Numbered from the stretch's first letter, positions 1 to 9,078 are shown. The stretch: DNA of 64,000 nt from Cytobacillus kochii (GCF_020171845.1 NZ_JAIVAM010000005.1:248001-312000); one strand, 5' to 3'. Translations and numbers: made by a program. Notes: generated by a model from the sequence alone, not told the origin.

Positions 1-838
1 TTAAACTAGGCAAAGAACCAGGAATAGCTTCAAGTTCAAAGTCCGGTTTGTCTACATCTGGCACAGAATTTAACAGTCCAATTGTGTAAGGATGTTTTGG
101 ATGATTAAAAATCTCCTCTACAGTCCCTTCTTCTACCTTCTTCCCTGCATACATAACCATTACTCTGTCAGCTACTTCTGCAACAACACCCATATCATGG
201 GTCACCATGATTACACCCATATGGTATTCTTGCTTTAAATCATTAATCAAATCTAGAATTTGCGCTTGAATCGTCACATCTAACGCAGTCGTCGGTTCAT
301 CCGCAATCAGTAATCCCGGGTTACATGACAAAGCAATCGCGATCATTACCCTCTGACGCATGCCACCACTTAATTCGTGCGGATATTGACTCATTCTTTT
401 TTCAGGATAAGGAATACCCACACTTTTCAGAAGATCAATTCCCTTTTTATGGGCTTCTTTTTTAGATAATTTCTCATGAATCATTAGAGGTTCTCTTAAC
501 TGATAGCCTATCGTTAAAACAGGATTCAGCGCTGTCATCGGTTCTTGAAAAATCATCGAGATTTGGTTGCCACGAATCTGTCTCATTTGTTCAGCTGTAT
601 GACTTTGAATAGCCTCTCCCTCATACTTAATTTCTCCACTTGCAATTCTACCGTTGCTTGGTAATAATCCAATAATTGAGAGAGAAGTTATACTTTTACC
701 ACAGCCCGATTCGCCAACAATACATAATGTCTCACCCTTATTTAGCGAGAATGAAACATCGCGGACAGCAGGTAAATACCCGTCTGCTGTCCGAAACTCT
801 GTAATCATATTTTTCACTTCTAGTAAAGCCTCTCCCAT
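1..838 (-). CDS. Oligopeptide/dipeptide ABC transporter ATP-binding protein (DppD/OppD type), partial
   Basis: ATPase subunit that powers peptide import from the cytoplasmic face of the membrane. Reading from ATG at 838, the Walker A motif (GESGCGKS) is near residues 42-49. A Q-loop (FQEPMTALNP), the signature LSGGMRQR and Walker B (LLIADEPTTALD) follow, and the last visible residues (IPGSLPSL) match the start of the C-terminal extension typical of OppD/DppD. The C-terminus lies beyond the left edge of the window. It starts 8 bases after the binding-protein gene, so it belongs to the same operon. A partner ATPase (DppF/OppF type) would be expected further left. Family is certain, transported peptide is not. 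Confidence 0.9.
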   Translation of the reverse strand, partial: MGEALLEVKNMITEFRTADGYLPAVRDVSFSLNKGETLCIVGESGCGKSITSLSIIGLLPSNGRIASGEIKYEGEAIQSHTAEQMRQIRGNQISMIFQEPMTALNPVLTIGYQLREPLMIHEKLSKKEAHKKGIDLLKSVGIPYPEKRMSQYPHELSGGMRQRVMIAIALSCNPGLLIADEPTTALDVTIQAQILDLINDLKQEYHMGVIMVTHDMGVVAEVADRVMVMYAGKKVEEGTVEEIFNHPKHPYTIGLLNSVPDVDKPDFELEAIPGSLPSL

Positions 839-846
839 TGTTGCAC

Positions 847-2385
847 CTACTTTCTTGTTACTTCTGATAGATTCCATTTACCAGTTGCTTCTAAAAGTAG
901 ACCTTCATAAGATTGATCCATTGCAGCTGTTACGATGGAGTGATACATAATCACGACTGCATCTTCATCTAACATTAAGCGATTAGCTTGATCTAATAGT
1001 TCTAACCGTTTATCTTGGTCTGTTGTTGTTCTCGATTCATCTACTAATTGATCAAATGCTTCGTTACTATATTGTGCTCTATTTGAAGCACCTACATTAT
1101 CACTGTGGAAATTAGGATAAAATAATTCTGAACCATCAGCTGTTAAGTTAGACCAGCTTAAGAAGGTTAAATCAAAGTTCCCTTGTCTTGCTGTATCTAG
1201 GAATGAAGCCCATTCCATTGACTCAATTTCGATGTTAAACCCTGCCTCTGACAATTGCGCTTGAACAATTTCAGCCATCAGTAAGAAATTACTTCTATTT
1301 GGTGTTAATAACTTATACGTTTTCTCTCCAAATCCATTTTCCTCTACTAAACTTTTAGCCTTTTCTAAATCATAAGGTGTACCTGCTTCAGCAGCAGATT
1401 CTACGTACCCAAATACTTTTGGCCCTATGACACTATCACTGCGAATGCCTAACCCGTTCATTTTTGAGACAACAGCATCCCGGTCAATCGCGCTAGCAAA
1501 AGCTTCACGTAATTTTGCATCTTGGAATTCCTCTTTTCCATGATTCACAGAGAAATAGTATTCTGGTGTCCCATCCACCTTTTCAACTGTTACATTCTTC
1601 AGACTTTCAATTCTTTCAATCTGTTCCATAGGAAGGTTATCAATAAATTGTACTTCTCCTGTTTGTAACATCGAGATCGCTGTTGATATCTCTGGAACAA
1701 CTTTAAAAATTAATTGTTGAATCGCAGGTGCGCCATCGCGATAGTCTTCATTTGCTTCTAATACGACTTGATCCCCTGGTACCCATTTCGCAAATTTGAA
1801 TGGCCCTGTACCGACAGGCTCTTTATTTAAATCGCCCTCTTTATCTGCTGTTGGGCTTACAATGGCTGCGTTAGAATGTGACAGTGCCGCTAAAAAAGGA
1901 CCGTATGGATATTTAGTTTTGATTTCAACTGTGTAATCGTCAATCACATTAATAGATTCAACCGGCTCCATTAGTGAAGCTCGTGGGGCTGCTGTCTCTG
2001 GATCTCTTAATTTATCAAAAGTATATTTAACAGCTTCTGCATTAAAGTCTGTTCCATCATGGAACTTAATTCCTTCTTTTAATTTAATCAGCCAAGTGTT
2101 CTCATCTGGATTTTCATAAGATTCAGCTAATTTAGGTTCTATTTCCATTGTTTCTGTATTTCTATCAAACAGCTTTTCGTATACATGGTCAGTCACATTA
2201 GCTGATGCACTATCATTTGTCATGATAGGTGATAGCCCTACTGCATCTGATAGTGAGGCATATGTAAATGTATCGATTTTACCGTTCCCTTCACCTTCCC
2301 CACTTGCCGGTTCATTACCGCTTGAACAAGCAGATACAATCATTAGTGTAAATACCGCTAGTATTGCTAATAACTTTTTCCTCAT
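847..2385 (-). CDS. Peptide ABC transporter substrate-binding lipoprotein (SBP family 5)
   Basis: Extracellular solute-binding protein of the DppA/OppA family, 512 aa. I chose ATG 2385 because a GGGGGG-rich ribosome-binding site lies just upstream; an in-frame ATG at 2412 has no such site. The N-terminus is a lipoprotein signal (hydrophobic stretch ending in a VSAC lipobox, followed by SSGNEP). Mature features typical of the family are the N-terminal LSDAVGLSP region, KLKEGIKFHDG and a GTGPFKFAKW segment. It lies between the permease genes and the ATPase gene in one operon. The peptide or other substrate cannot be told from sequence. Confidence 0.92.
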   Translation of the reverse strand: MRKKLLAILAVFTLMIVSACSSGNEPASGEGEGNGKIDTFTYASLSDAVGLSPIMTNDSASANVTDHVYEKLFDRNTETMEIEPKLAESYENPDENTWLIKLKEGIKFHDGTDFNAEAVKYTFDKLRDPETAAPRASLMEPVESINVIDDYTVEIKTKYPYGPFLAALSHSNAAIVSPTADKEGDLNKEPVGTGPFKFAKWVPGDQVVLEANEDYRDGAPAIQQLIFKVVPEISTAISMLQTGEVQFIDNLPMEQIERIESLKNVTVEKVDGTPEYYFSVNHGKEEFQDAKLREAFASAIDRDAVVSKMNGLGIRSDSVIGPKVFGYVESAAEAGTPYDLEKAKSLVEENGFGEKTYKLLTPNRSNFLLMAEIVQAQLSEAGFNIEIESMEWASFLDTARQGNFDLTFLSWSNLTADGSELFYPNFHSDNVGASNRAQYSNEAFDQLVDESRTTTDQDKRLELLDQANRLMLDEDAVVIMYHSIVTAAMDQSYEGLLLEATGKWNLSEVTRK

Positions 2386-2404
2386 TCTTAATTCCCCCCA
2401 ATTT

Positions 2405-3298
2405 TTAAACATTCATATTAGGATCAATGGCATCTCGTAATCCATCTCCTAATACATTAAAAGCAAATACAGTTAACATGATGGCAATCCCAGGTACAAT
2501 CGTTAGATGTGGAGATGACCACATAAAAGCCTGACCTTGCGAAATCATTGATCCCCATTCAGGGGTAGGTGGTTGTGCACCTAAGCCTAAATAGCTTAAT
2601 GCAGCTGTTGAAAGAATAGCCGTAGCCATTCGCATTGTGGCAAAAACAATAATAGGCGCAAAACAATTTGGTAATATATGTTTAATCATAATACGAAGAT
2701 CTGAAGCGCCTACCGATTTCATGGCCATAATATATTCTTTTTCCTTTATCGATAAAACGGACCCTCGTACAATTCGTGCACAGGAAGGTATCGACCAAAT
2801 ACTTATAGCGATAGCTACATTTACTAAACTTGTACCGAGTACAGCAATAATGAGCATAGCAAGTAAAATTCCTGGGAATGAAAATAATAAATCGACAAAT
2901 CTCATAATAATGCCATCTAATTTTTTGTAATATCCCCCAAGTAAACCTAGCGTAACGCCACCAAGAAGGCCGAGCACTACAGCTACAATCCCTACTAATA
3001 GAGAGATTTGGGAGCCATAGACAATTCGGCTCCAAACATCTCTTCCATAATTGTCTGTGCCTAACCAATGATCCTCACTAAATACAGGTAATTCACTAGC
3101 TGATAGGTCCTGCTTCACGGGGTCGTGGGTAGCAATAATAGGGGCCAACAACGCCATGGCGATTTGAAGAATAATAATGATTAACCCAAGAAACGCTAAC
3201 TTATTTCGTAGCAACCTTTTTATAATTAACAACCACTCATTATCCTTTTTCGGTGTTACTGCTATTGGACTATTCGTTGCCTGAACAACCTCTGGCAT
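2405..3298 (-). CDS. Peptide ABC transporter permease (DppC/OppC type)
   Basis: 297-aa inner permease subunit. A cytoplasmic N-terminal stretch of about 25 residues precedes the first membrane helix (FLGLIIIILQIAMALLAPI). A conserved LGTDNYGRDVWSRIVYGSQISL segment and five further hydrophobic segments follow. The EAA-type cytoplasmic loop (MKSVGASDLRIMIKHILPNC) docks the ATPase. ATG 3298 has a good GGGAGG site. It is 21 bases downstream of the partner permease and 19 bases before the binding-protein gene, indicating one transcript. Confidence 0.92.
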   Translation of the reverse strand: MPEVVQATNSPIAVTPKKDNEWLLIIKRLLRNKLAFLGLIIIILQIAMALLAPIIATHDPVKQDLSASELPVFSEDHWLGTDNYGRDVWSRIVYGSQISLLVGIVAVVLGLLGGVTLGLLGGYYKKLDGIIMRFVDLLFSFPGILLAMLIIAVLGTSLVNVAIAISIWSIPSCARIVRGSVLSIKEKEYIMAMKSVGASDLRIMIKHILPNCFAPIIVFATMRMATAILSTAALSYLGLGAQPPTPEWGSMISQGQAFMWSSPHLTIVPGIAIMLTVFAFNVLGDGLRDAIDPNMNV

Positions 3299-3319
3299 CA
3301 GTTTTTCCTCCCTTCGTCA

Positions 3320-4261
3320 TTACTGATATTTAATCCTTGGATCAATATATGTATAAACCACATCAACGACTAAATTCACAACAACAAAGAGTGTAGCTAC
3401 TAAAAGAACAGATCCTTGTACCATCGGAAAATCTCTAGCTGCTATGGCGTCAATCATTAGCCTACCTACACCATTAATCGCAAATACTTTTTCAGTGATA
3501 ATGGTCCCTCCTAATAGTGAACCAAAGTTCACACCAATCACTGTCAAAACAGGAATCATCGCATTTTTTAATGTATGAATCCATATAACTTCGCGTTCCT
3601 TTACACCTTTTGCTCTTGCTGTTCTTACATAATCTGCCCTTACTACTTCAAGCATAGATGATCTCGTCATTCTAGCAATCATCGCAGCTGCCCCTGTCCC
3701 TAAAGTGATTGCAGGTAAGATTAATTCCTTTATCCCTTCAATGGTATACCATGGTGAAGATAACCCACCGACCGGGAGTAGTTGTAAGTTAACGGAAAAT
3801 ATAAGGATAAGGACAGCACCCATCCAAAAGTTCGGTATAGAAATACCCGCAAGAGCAAAGGTTGTTGACCCTACATCTAGCCAAGAATTTTGTTTAAGAG
3901 CTGATATCAACCCTGTTAAAATACCAATAACAATGGCGACAATCATACTAGCAATTGCTAACTTTAGCGTATTTGGCAGTCTCACCCCAATCGCCTCAGC
4001 TACAGACTGTTGGTTTTGATAAGAATATCCTAAATCACCTTGTACAAGATCTACTACATAGCGACCATATTGTGTAAGAAAAGGGTCATCTAAACCAAGA
4101 TTATCTCTTATCGCCTCCACATCTTCTTTTGATGCAGTTGGCCCTCCAATCATTGATGCCGGGTCACCAGGCGCCAAATACATGGATGAGAATACAAGAA
4201 AGGAAATACCAAATAGTAGAATCACAAGTTGAAAAAATCTTCTGAATATAAAACCGACCAA
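3320..4261 (-). CDS. Peptide ABC transporter permease (DppB/OppB type)
   Basis: About 313 aa, first gene of the operon. The family signature begins at the N-terminus (FIFRRFFQLVILLFGISFLVF), followed by MYLAPGDPA, several membrane segments and an EAA loop (ARAKGVKEREVIWIHTLKNA). I prefer TTG at 4261 because AAGGAGG lies 7 bases upstream; a GTG at 4267 sits almost on the ribosome-binding site. A cre-like element lies about 230 bases upstream, so CcpA repression is possible. Confidence 0.9.
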   Translation of the reverse strand: MVGFIFRRFFQLVILLFGISFLVFSSMYLAPGDPASMIGGPTASKEDVEAIRDNLGLDDPFLTQYGRYVVDLVQGDLGYSYQNQQSVAEAIGVRLPNTLKLAIASMIVAIVIGILTGLISALKQNSWLDVGSTTFALAGISIPNFWMGAVLILIFSVNLQLLPVGGLSSPWYTIEGIKELILPAITLGTGAAAMIARMTRSSMLEVVRADYVRTARAKGVKEREVIWIHTLKNAMIPVLTVIGVNFGSLLGGTIITEKVFAINGVGRLMIDAIAARDFPMVQGSVLLVATLFVVVNLVVDVVYTYIDPRIKYQ

Positions 4262-4489
4262 TTTCACCCCTCCTTCGAAATCATTTGTTAATCATTTTCC
4301 TTTTTTTAATTACTAAATGTTTAAAATAATTTAAAAATGATTATAAAACATAAATATACAAAATTCTATATATTTTTTCATTTTTTTAAATTATTTTTTA
4401 TTTCCATTTCCTTTTGTTTTCATTATTTGACAAAAATGTTCATTATGTAACTTAAGTATAATTATTTATCATCTTTTAGTTATCGATAG

Positions 4490-4503
4490 GTAAAGCGTTT
4501 TCA
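4490..4503. promoter_or_regulatory. Candidate cre site (CcpA)
   Basis: GTAAAGCGTTTTCA fits the pseudopalindromic consensus TGWAANCGNTNWCA at 12 of 14 positions, including the central CG and the right half completely. It lies upstream of the peptide transporter operon. CcpA control is an inference from the match alone. Confidence 0.45.
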
Positions 4504-4540
4504 AAAACAAAAGGTAATTTACCAATTTCTTGTCCAATAC

Positions 4541-4568
4541 AAAAAAAGACCCGCCAGTGGCGAGTACC
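4541..4568 (-). terminator. Rho-independent terminator of the Lrp-family gene
   Basis: On the minus strand ACTCGCC, a short loop and GGCGGGT are followed by seven Ts. It lies about 255 bases downstream of the Lrp/AsnC gene and separates it from the peptide operon. Confidence 0.65.
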
Positions 4569-4822
4569 TGTTTTTTAAAACATATTAAAGTTTAAGGAGG
4601 TATCATATTTCGTTAATCAGGAATCTAGCAAAGATAGGAGTTTTTCTTTTCAGAAAGACGGACAAATTGGTTGGTGCTGTTCAGCTATCTTTTCGGTTGT
4701 TCCGAAGTTGGACGTGCAACTTGGATTTACCTCCGCTATCTACCAGAATGTCTAATCAGAAGTTCCAATTGGCTTAATTGTTATTATCGCAGCTTGCATT
4801 CGATATAAATTATGCAATGCTA
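4569..4822. other. Gene-free stretch with an orphan ribosome-binding-like sequence
   Basis: No open frame of plausible length is present. A textbook AAGGAGG lies at about 4593-4600, but no ATG, GTG or TTG starts a usable frame after it. The remainder has no recognised repeat or RNA. It could be a decayed gene or the long 3' region of the Lrp gene. Confidence 0.3.
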
Positions 4823-5266
4823 CTACAATTTTAACCCGCGACGACTTTTAAATCTTCTCAGCAATATGTTACTTTCCACACGCGTAATGCCATCTAGGGC
4901 ATATAGTTCTTCGTTAATAAACCGCTCAAGTGCATCAAAGTTATCTACTAACACATGTGTATGTAAAGTAGAGGGGCCGGTCATTTGGTAACAACTAGCA
5001 ACACTTGCATTCTCCGCCAACGCCTCGGCTACTTTCACTAACGAACTCGGTTCACAATCAATCTCAAAAAATGCGGAAACTTCCTTCCCTGCCTTGCCAC
5101 TATTAATCACAACTGTAAACTGTTCAATCACACCATCTTCCACAAGTTTAGACACTCTTTCCCTTACGGCTACTCGGGAAAGACCTAATTGTTTGCCAAT
5201 ATCAACATAAGACATTCTACCATTTTCGATTAATAAATCTAATATTTTCTTATCGACCTGATCCAA
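4823..5266 (-). CDS. Lrp/AsnC family transcriptional regulator
   Basis: 147 aa, the normal length for the family. The N-terminal winged helix-turn-helix (residues about 3-50, with DIGKQLGLSRVAVRERVSKL) begins with the typical MDQVDKKILDLL. The C-terminal RAM/AsnC ligand domain spans about 65-140. Family members bind amino acids and regulate transport or metabolism; the ligand here is unknown. It is transcribed alone. The divergent neighbour region to the right holds no gene, so its targets are not evident from position. Confidence 0.92.
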   Translation of the reverse strand: MDQVDKKILDLLIENGRMSYVDIGKQLGLSRVAVRERVSKLVEDGVIEQFTVVINSGKAGKEVSAFFEIDCEPSSLVKVAEALAENASVASCYQMTGPSTLHTHVLVDNFDALERFINEELYALDGITRVESNILLRRFKSRRGLKL

Positions 5267-5689
5267 AAAAACACCACCTTCTCTTTTGACTATGTAAAAA
5301 ATGAGATTGACCTGTATATTTAATTAACATATCAAACATAAATTATCAAATACTATTTACACTGCTGTCTCATTTTAAGATTTTTTTTAAAGAAAACAAC
5401 GTTACACAATTAGCAATATGAGAGACAATGATTCAATCTCTTATTATGCCACCTCCGACGGTAAACACGGAAATAATATATAGTGTACAGATTGCGGTTT
5501 GTTCCTTTCTGTTTTCACTTCTAACCGAACCGCAAATCGCTTTAGCTCAACACTTAATTCAGTTTTCGATCTGAAATGACCTGTGTTGGTTGAGATTTCC
5601 CATTTCCCCAAACTACTTATTCGATTTCTTATTTGTTATGTTCATACCGGCAATAACACCCACCACGTTGTTTATTTTTGACTCCTTAA
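5267..5689. other. Gene-free stretch with an imperfect inverted repeat
   Basis: No gene is supported. At 5490-5538 GATTGCGGTTTGTT is matched by AACCGAACCGCAAATC, an imperfect inverted repeat around about 20 bases, with no T-run after it on either strand. It may be an operator, an RNA hairpin or the remains of a small element. Confidence 0.3.
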
Positions 5690-5731
5690 AACAAAAAAGA
5701 AAAACCGCTCTTCAAACAGAAGATGCGGTTC
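5690..5731 (-). terminator. Terminator of the molybdenum cofactor operon
   Basis: On the minus strand AACCGCATCTTC, loop TGTTT and GAAGAGCGGTT form a strong stem with one bulged A, followed by TTTTTCTTTTTTG. It lies just after the moeB stop codon. Confidence 0.85.
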
Positions 5732-5734
5732 TTA

Positions 5735-6754
5735 TTAACCTAATAATTTTTGGTAGATGGAGCGTGCTTGTGCCAGGTCTTTTGTTCCGTGAATAAGTGC
5801 CCGACCATCTTGGAAGATCACAACTCTTTCCGGTTTCAGATCAATTGACAAAAGGTACGGATTCCCTTTCGTGTCATAGCCCGACACCTTCATTTGTTGA
5901 GATAGCCTTTGCAAGTCTAATTGCTGGGCAGTCGATGGCCTCACTTGCACGGTATCTCTTCCACAAAGTACAGTTGTCTTTGTTAAGTTTTCTTGTTGGA
6001 GAAACGGATAGGTCGGAGCCTCCCCACATGATAAGCAACCTGTATCCTTTATTTTAGCAACCTTTATATTCGAATATTGATTTCGCCACATGTCAAAGCT
6101 TGTAAAAGTCGTGCGAATGGCATCTAAATCACCTACCAGTATCTTGAGTGCTTCTGCGGTTTGATGAGCGATAACCATTTGCACAGCAGGACCTATAATT
6201 CCACCTGTATCACAGGTCATACCTTGAATAGGAATCTTCTTCAACAAGCAATGCAGACAGGGTGTCACACCTGGAATTATGGTTAAACTCATTCCAAAGC
6301 TGCCGACACATGCGCCATAAATCCATGGAATGTGATGTTTTTGTGATATATCATTTAAGAGCATTCTCGTTTCAAAATTATCTGTCGCATCAAGAATTAA
6401 ATCAACTTCACTCACGAGATCTTCTAACAAGGACGGCACAGCATCAGCTACTATCGCCACCACTTCAACTTCTGAATTAATCGCCATTAATCTCTTCTTA
6501 GCAGCAATAGCTTTAGGTAACTTTTCTTTTACATCCTCTTCCGTATAAAGCTGTTGTCTTTGGAGATTACTTGCCTCTACGTAGTCGCGGTCAATGATGG
6601 TTAACTTGCCTACACCCGAGCGAACTAACACTTCAGCATTGCCAGAACCAAGTGCCCCTGCCCCTATCATTAAGACATGCTTACGCCCAATGAGTGATTG
6701 CCCTTTTTCACCAATAGGAGAAAATAATAATTGCCTAGAGTATCTATCATTCAT
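5735..6754 (-). CDS. moeB: MoeB/ThiF-type sulfur-carrier adenylyltransferase
   Basis: E1-like enzyme that adenylates the C-terminal glycine of MoaD (or ThiS) with ATP so that sulfur can be loaded. About 339 aa. N-terminal RYSRQLLFSPIG, nucleotide-binding GAGALG at residues 31-36, DRD for ribose binding, DATDNFETR, and two zinc CxxC pairs (CLHC and CLSC). No C-terminal rhodanese domain is seen; the tail resembles the extension of Bacillus ThiF/MoeB proteins. ATG 6754 follows GGAGG and lies 4 bases after the moaD stop. The tight link with moaD, moaE and mobA favours the MoaD role over thiamine synthesis. Confidence 0.88.
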   Translation of the reverse strand: MNDRYSRQLLFSPIGEKGQSLIGRKHVLMIGAGALGSGNAEVLVRSGVGKLTIIDRDYVEASNLQRQQLYTEEDVKEKLPKAIAAKKRLMAINSEVEVVAIVADAVPSLLEDLVSEVDLILDATDNFETRMLLNDISQKHHIPWIYGACVGSFGMSLTIIPGVTPCLHCLLKKIPIQGMTCDTGGIIGPAVQMVIAHQTAEALKILVGDLDAIRTTFTSFDMWRNQYSNIKVAKIKDTGCLSCGEAPTYPFLQQENLTKTTVLCGRDTVQVRPSTAQQLDLQRLSQQMKVSGYDTKGNPYLLSIDLKPERVVIFQDGRALIHGTKDLAQARSIYQKLLG

Positions 6755-6758
6755 GACA

Positions 6759-6992
6759 TTAGCCTCCACTAACTGGCGGAATAAAGGCAATCGTATCCCC
6801 TTCTTGAATCACATCATCATCTTCAGCAAACTCTTCGTTGATCGCTGTCATGACACTATCAATTGATGATAAACCATACGTATCATGTACTACTTGTTTT
6901 AACGCTAATACGCTCTTACCCTTCGCCTCTATTTGTAAACTTTCTGCACCAACTTCATCCTTTAAATGAGCAAAAAACAATACATTATTCAT
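6759..6992 (-). CDS. moaD: Molybdopterin synthase small subunit (sulfur carrier)
   Basis: 77-aa ubiquitin-fold protein ending in PPVSGG, the di-glycine tail that carries the thiocarboxylate sulfur for the dithiolene of molybdopterin. It forms the MPT synthase with MoaE. The start overlaps the moaE stop by 8 bases and the stop is 4 bases before moeB, so translation is coupled. Confidence 0.92.
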   Translation of the reverse strand: MNNVLFFAHLKDEVGAESLQIEAKGKSVLALKQVVHDTYGLSSIDSVMTAINEEFAEDDDVIQEGDTIAFIPPVSGG

Positions 6993-7449
6993 CTAGATGT
7001 TTCGCCTCCGGTTTCCCTTCAGGATAAGATACTTTTTCCAATTGGTCGCCAATCCATTCTTGCCCATCTTCCCAATGTTCTTTTTTCCAAATGGGTACGA
7101 TTTCTTTAATACGTTCAATGGCATATCGGTTTGCTTCATAAGCATCAGCACGATGAGGTGTCGAGACAGCAATGACAACAGCAACGTCAGTTATATCTAA
7201 TTTACCTACTCTATGCACAATTGCTACTTCGGCTCCTTGCCATCGCTCCCTAATTTCCGTGCCAATTTGCTCAAGCTTTTTTATAGCCATACTTTCATAT
7301 GCCTCATATATTAAAAACAAAGTCTTCTTACCTTTAGTTAATTCTCTTACTGTTCCAATAAACGTCGTAATAGCTCCTGCGTTTCTTTGTACGACATGAT
7401 CAATTACTTCTTGTATATTGATTGGCTCTTTAGAAATTCCAAACTTCAT
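6985..7449 (-). CDS. moaE: Molybdopterin synthase catalytic subunit
   Basis: About 154 aa. MoaE motifs include GAITTFIGTVRE near residue 30, YEAYESMA, the VAIVHRVGKLDITDVAVVIAV core and the C-terminal PIWKKE with the conserved active-site lysines. It converts cyclic pyranopterin monophosphate to molybdopterin with sulfur from MoaD. ATG 7449 is preferred because the GAGAGGTG ribosome-binding site lies inside the slightly longer frame that starts at 7464. Confidence 0.93.
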   Translation of the reverse strand: MKFGISKEPINIQEVIDHVVQRNAGAITTFIGTVRELTKGKKTLFLIYEAYESMAIKKLEQIGTEIRERWQGAEVAIVHRVGKLDITDVAVVIAVSTPHRADAYEANRYAIERIKEIVPIWKKEHWEDGQEWIGDQLEKVSYPEGKPEAKHLDE

Positions 7450-7479
7450 TTTAACACCTCTCATCTAAGTTCTATTTTA

Positions 7480-8076
7480 TCAATTCTTACTAGAAATTTG
7501 TATTGCTTTCCTCCAATCACTCGGGTCATTCATGTTGAAGAAGCTTTGTTCAAAATTGACTAGACGATGCCGAGTCATATCTTCTTCTGTTACTTTTTTT
7601 ACCTTTAACTGATTTAAGAAAATCTGTAGCTTCAAATCATTTGCCTCTAAACATTTCTCTACTATTTCCCTTACTCTCTTATGGTAGACAGCAAGAAGTG
7701 GATGAATTTGACCATTCACTTCAGGAATAACAGCTGAATAACCTTCGAGATGGCTTAAAAGCCATTCCATTGTTTCAGCCGCAACAAAGGGCATATCACA
7801 AGCAACGATAATATTTTTATCATTTGTAGAATGATATAGGCCAGACTCAATTCCAGCTAACGGACCTTTATTAGGGTAGCGATCACTTACCTTTTTAACT
7901 GGGAGAAAATGATAATCTTCTGGTGTATTTGTTACAATAAGAATATCATTCGTTACGGATTGCAACTCCCTTACTAGGCGTTCGATTACTGTTTCTCCAT
8001 TGACCGCTAACAAAGCTTTATTTTCCCCCATCCTACTCGACTTGCCACCTGCTAATATAATTCCGGTACTCTGCAT
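7480..8076 (-). CDS. mobA: Molybdenum cofactor guanylyltransferase
   Basis: About 198 aa. It transfers GMP from GTP to Mo-molybdopterin to make the guanine dinucleotide cofactor. The nucleotidyltransferase signature LAGGKSSRMG is at residues 8-17 when ATG 8076 is used, followed by NKGPLAGIESGL and the metal-binding VACDMPFV. The reading frame stays open upstream to 8166, but only ATG 8076 has a ribosome-binding site (GGTGG) and places the signature at the expected distance. First gene of the mobA-moaE-moaD-moeB operon. moaA, moaC, moeA and mogA-type genes are not in the window. Confidence 0.9.
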   Translation of the reverse strand: MQSTGIILAGGKSSRMGENKALLAVNGETVIERLVRELQSVTNDILIVTNTPEDYHFLPVKKVSDRYPNKGPLAGIESGLYHSTNDKNIIVACDMPFVAAETMEWLLSHLEGYSAVIPEVNGQIHPLLAVYHKRVREIVEKCLEANDLKLQIFLNQLKVKKVTEEDMTRHRLVNFEQSFFNMNDPSDWRKAIQISSKN

Positions 8077-8231
8077 ACTACCACCTTTTTCACCATTCAC
8101 GTTTATATATACCATTAAAGCGATTTTCCGACGGCTATGCAATGGATAAAACTGAAAGATAGACAAACAGGAAAATGTTTGTTAATTTAAACAATGTCCA
8201 AAACCTTTGACAAGAGAGGCAGGACTACGAT

Positions 8232-8432
8232 TTGAAAAACCGGATAAAACCGCTAAGAATACAGCTGCGCTTAACACAAGAGGCATTAGCAAAGGAATGC
8301 AACGTTAGTAGGCAGACCATTAATTGTATTGAAAACGATAAATATGACCCAACTTTAGCGCTCGCCTTCAAAATTGCAAGGTCATTACAGACAAATGTAG
8401 AAGAGGTTTTTAACTATGAGGAAAATTTCTAA
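8232..8432 (+). CDS. XRE-family helix-turn-helix regulator (YozG-like)
   Basis: 66 aa, TTG start at 8232 after an AGGCAGG site. The whole protein is one Cro/C1-type HTH (LTQEALAKECNVSRQTI at about residues 14-30), followed by YDPTLALAFKIARSL and the VEEVF ending common to small toxin-free XRE regulators. Its last 17 bases overlap the start of the deformylase gene, so the two are co-translated. Target unknown; autoregulation or control of the deformylase gene is a reasonable guess. Confidence 0.85.
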   Translation: MKNRIKPLRIQLRLTQEALAKECNVSRQTINCIENDKYDPTLALAFKIARSLQTNVEEVFNYEENF

Positions 8433-8973
8433 AGATACGATAATTACCATGAAAGATTTTGTCGATGAAAAGCATGAGATCCTTCATCAACCAATAGAGG
8501 ATTTAAGGTTACCGGCAACTGAGGAAGATTTAGCGGAGCTACAGGCGATGCTCGTATACTTACGAAATAGCCAGGATGAGAAATTAGCTAAGAAATACAA
8601 ATTACGCCCTGGTACTGGCTTATCAGCCAATCAAATCGGTATTGCTAAACGAATGTTCGCTGCTAAATATGAAGATGAAAAAGGGCAATCATATGAATAC
8701 CAATTGATTAACCCGAAGATTATCAGTCATTCAACAAATATTATTTGTATTCCAGAAGGAGAAGGCTGCTTATCCGTTAATCGTGAAGTGTTCGGCCAAG
8801 TGCCACGTTATGAAAAAATTAAAGTTAGAGCGTATAATGAAAAAGGTGAGGAAGTCACGCTCTCTTTTAAAGGATTTGCCTCTATTCTTATGCAACACGA
8901 GATTGATCATCTAAACGGTATTATGTTTTACGACAGAATTGATAAAAATCAACCAATTATAAATAAAATTTAA
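8416..8973 (+). CDS. def: Peptide deformylase, type II
   Basis: 185-aa metalloenzyme that removes the formyl group from nascent proteins. Motif 1 GTGLSANQIG (residues 66-75), motif 2 EGCLS with metal ligand Cys118, and motif 3 QHEIDH with His161 and His165 and catalytic Glu162. The length and the long insertion before motif 1 mark the Gram-positive type II class. Motif 1 reads SANQ where the well-known Bacillus enzymes read AAPQ. The gene overlaps the upstream HTH gene by 17 bases. It may be a second deformylase copy; the usual housekeeping one is not in this window. Confidence 0.93.
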   Translation: MRKISKDTIITMKDFVDEKHEILHQPIEDLRLPATEEDLAELQAMLVYLRNSQDEKLAKKYKLRPGTGLSANQIGIAKRMFAAKYEDEKGQSYEYQLINPKIISHSTNIICIPEGEGCLSVNREVFGQVPRYEKIKVRAYNEKGEEVTLSFKGFASILMQHEIDHLNGIMFYDRIDKNQPIINKI

Positions 8974-9021
8974 CCATATTCACTATATTAAAATAGAGAC
9001 CATATACATTTTTAAAATAAT

Positions 9022-9030
9022 TGTTATAAT
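9022..9030 (+). promoter_or_regulatory. Extended -10 promoter of pdxK
   Basis: TGTTATAAT is a perfect extended -10 element (TGnTATAAT), about 50 bases before the pdxK start. No good -35 box is visible, as often seen with extended -10 promoters. Confidence 0.6.
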
Positions 9031-9078
9031 GATGATAAAATGCATGTCTAATCTATCACTCCAGGGAGGAAACGTCAG

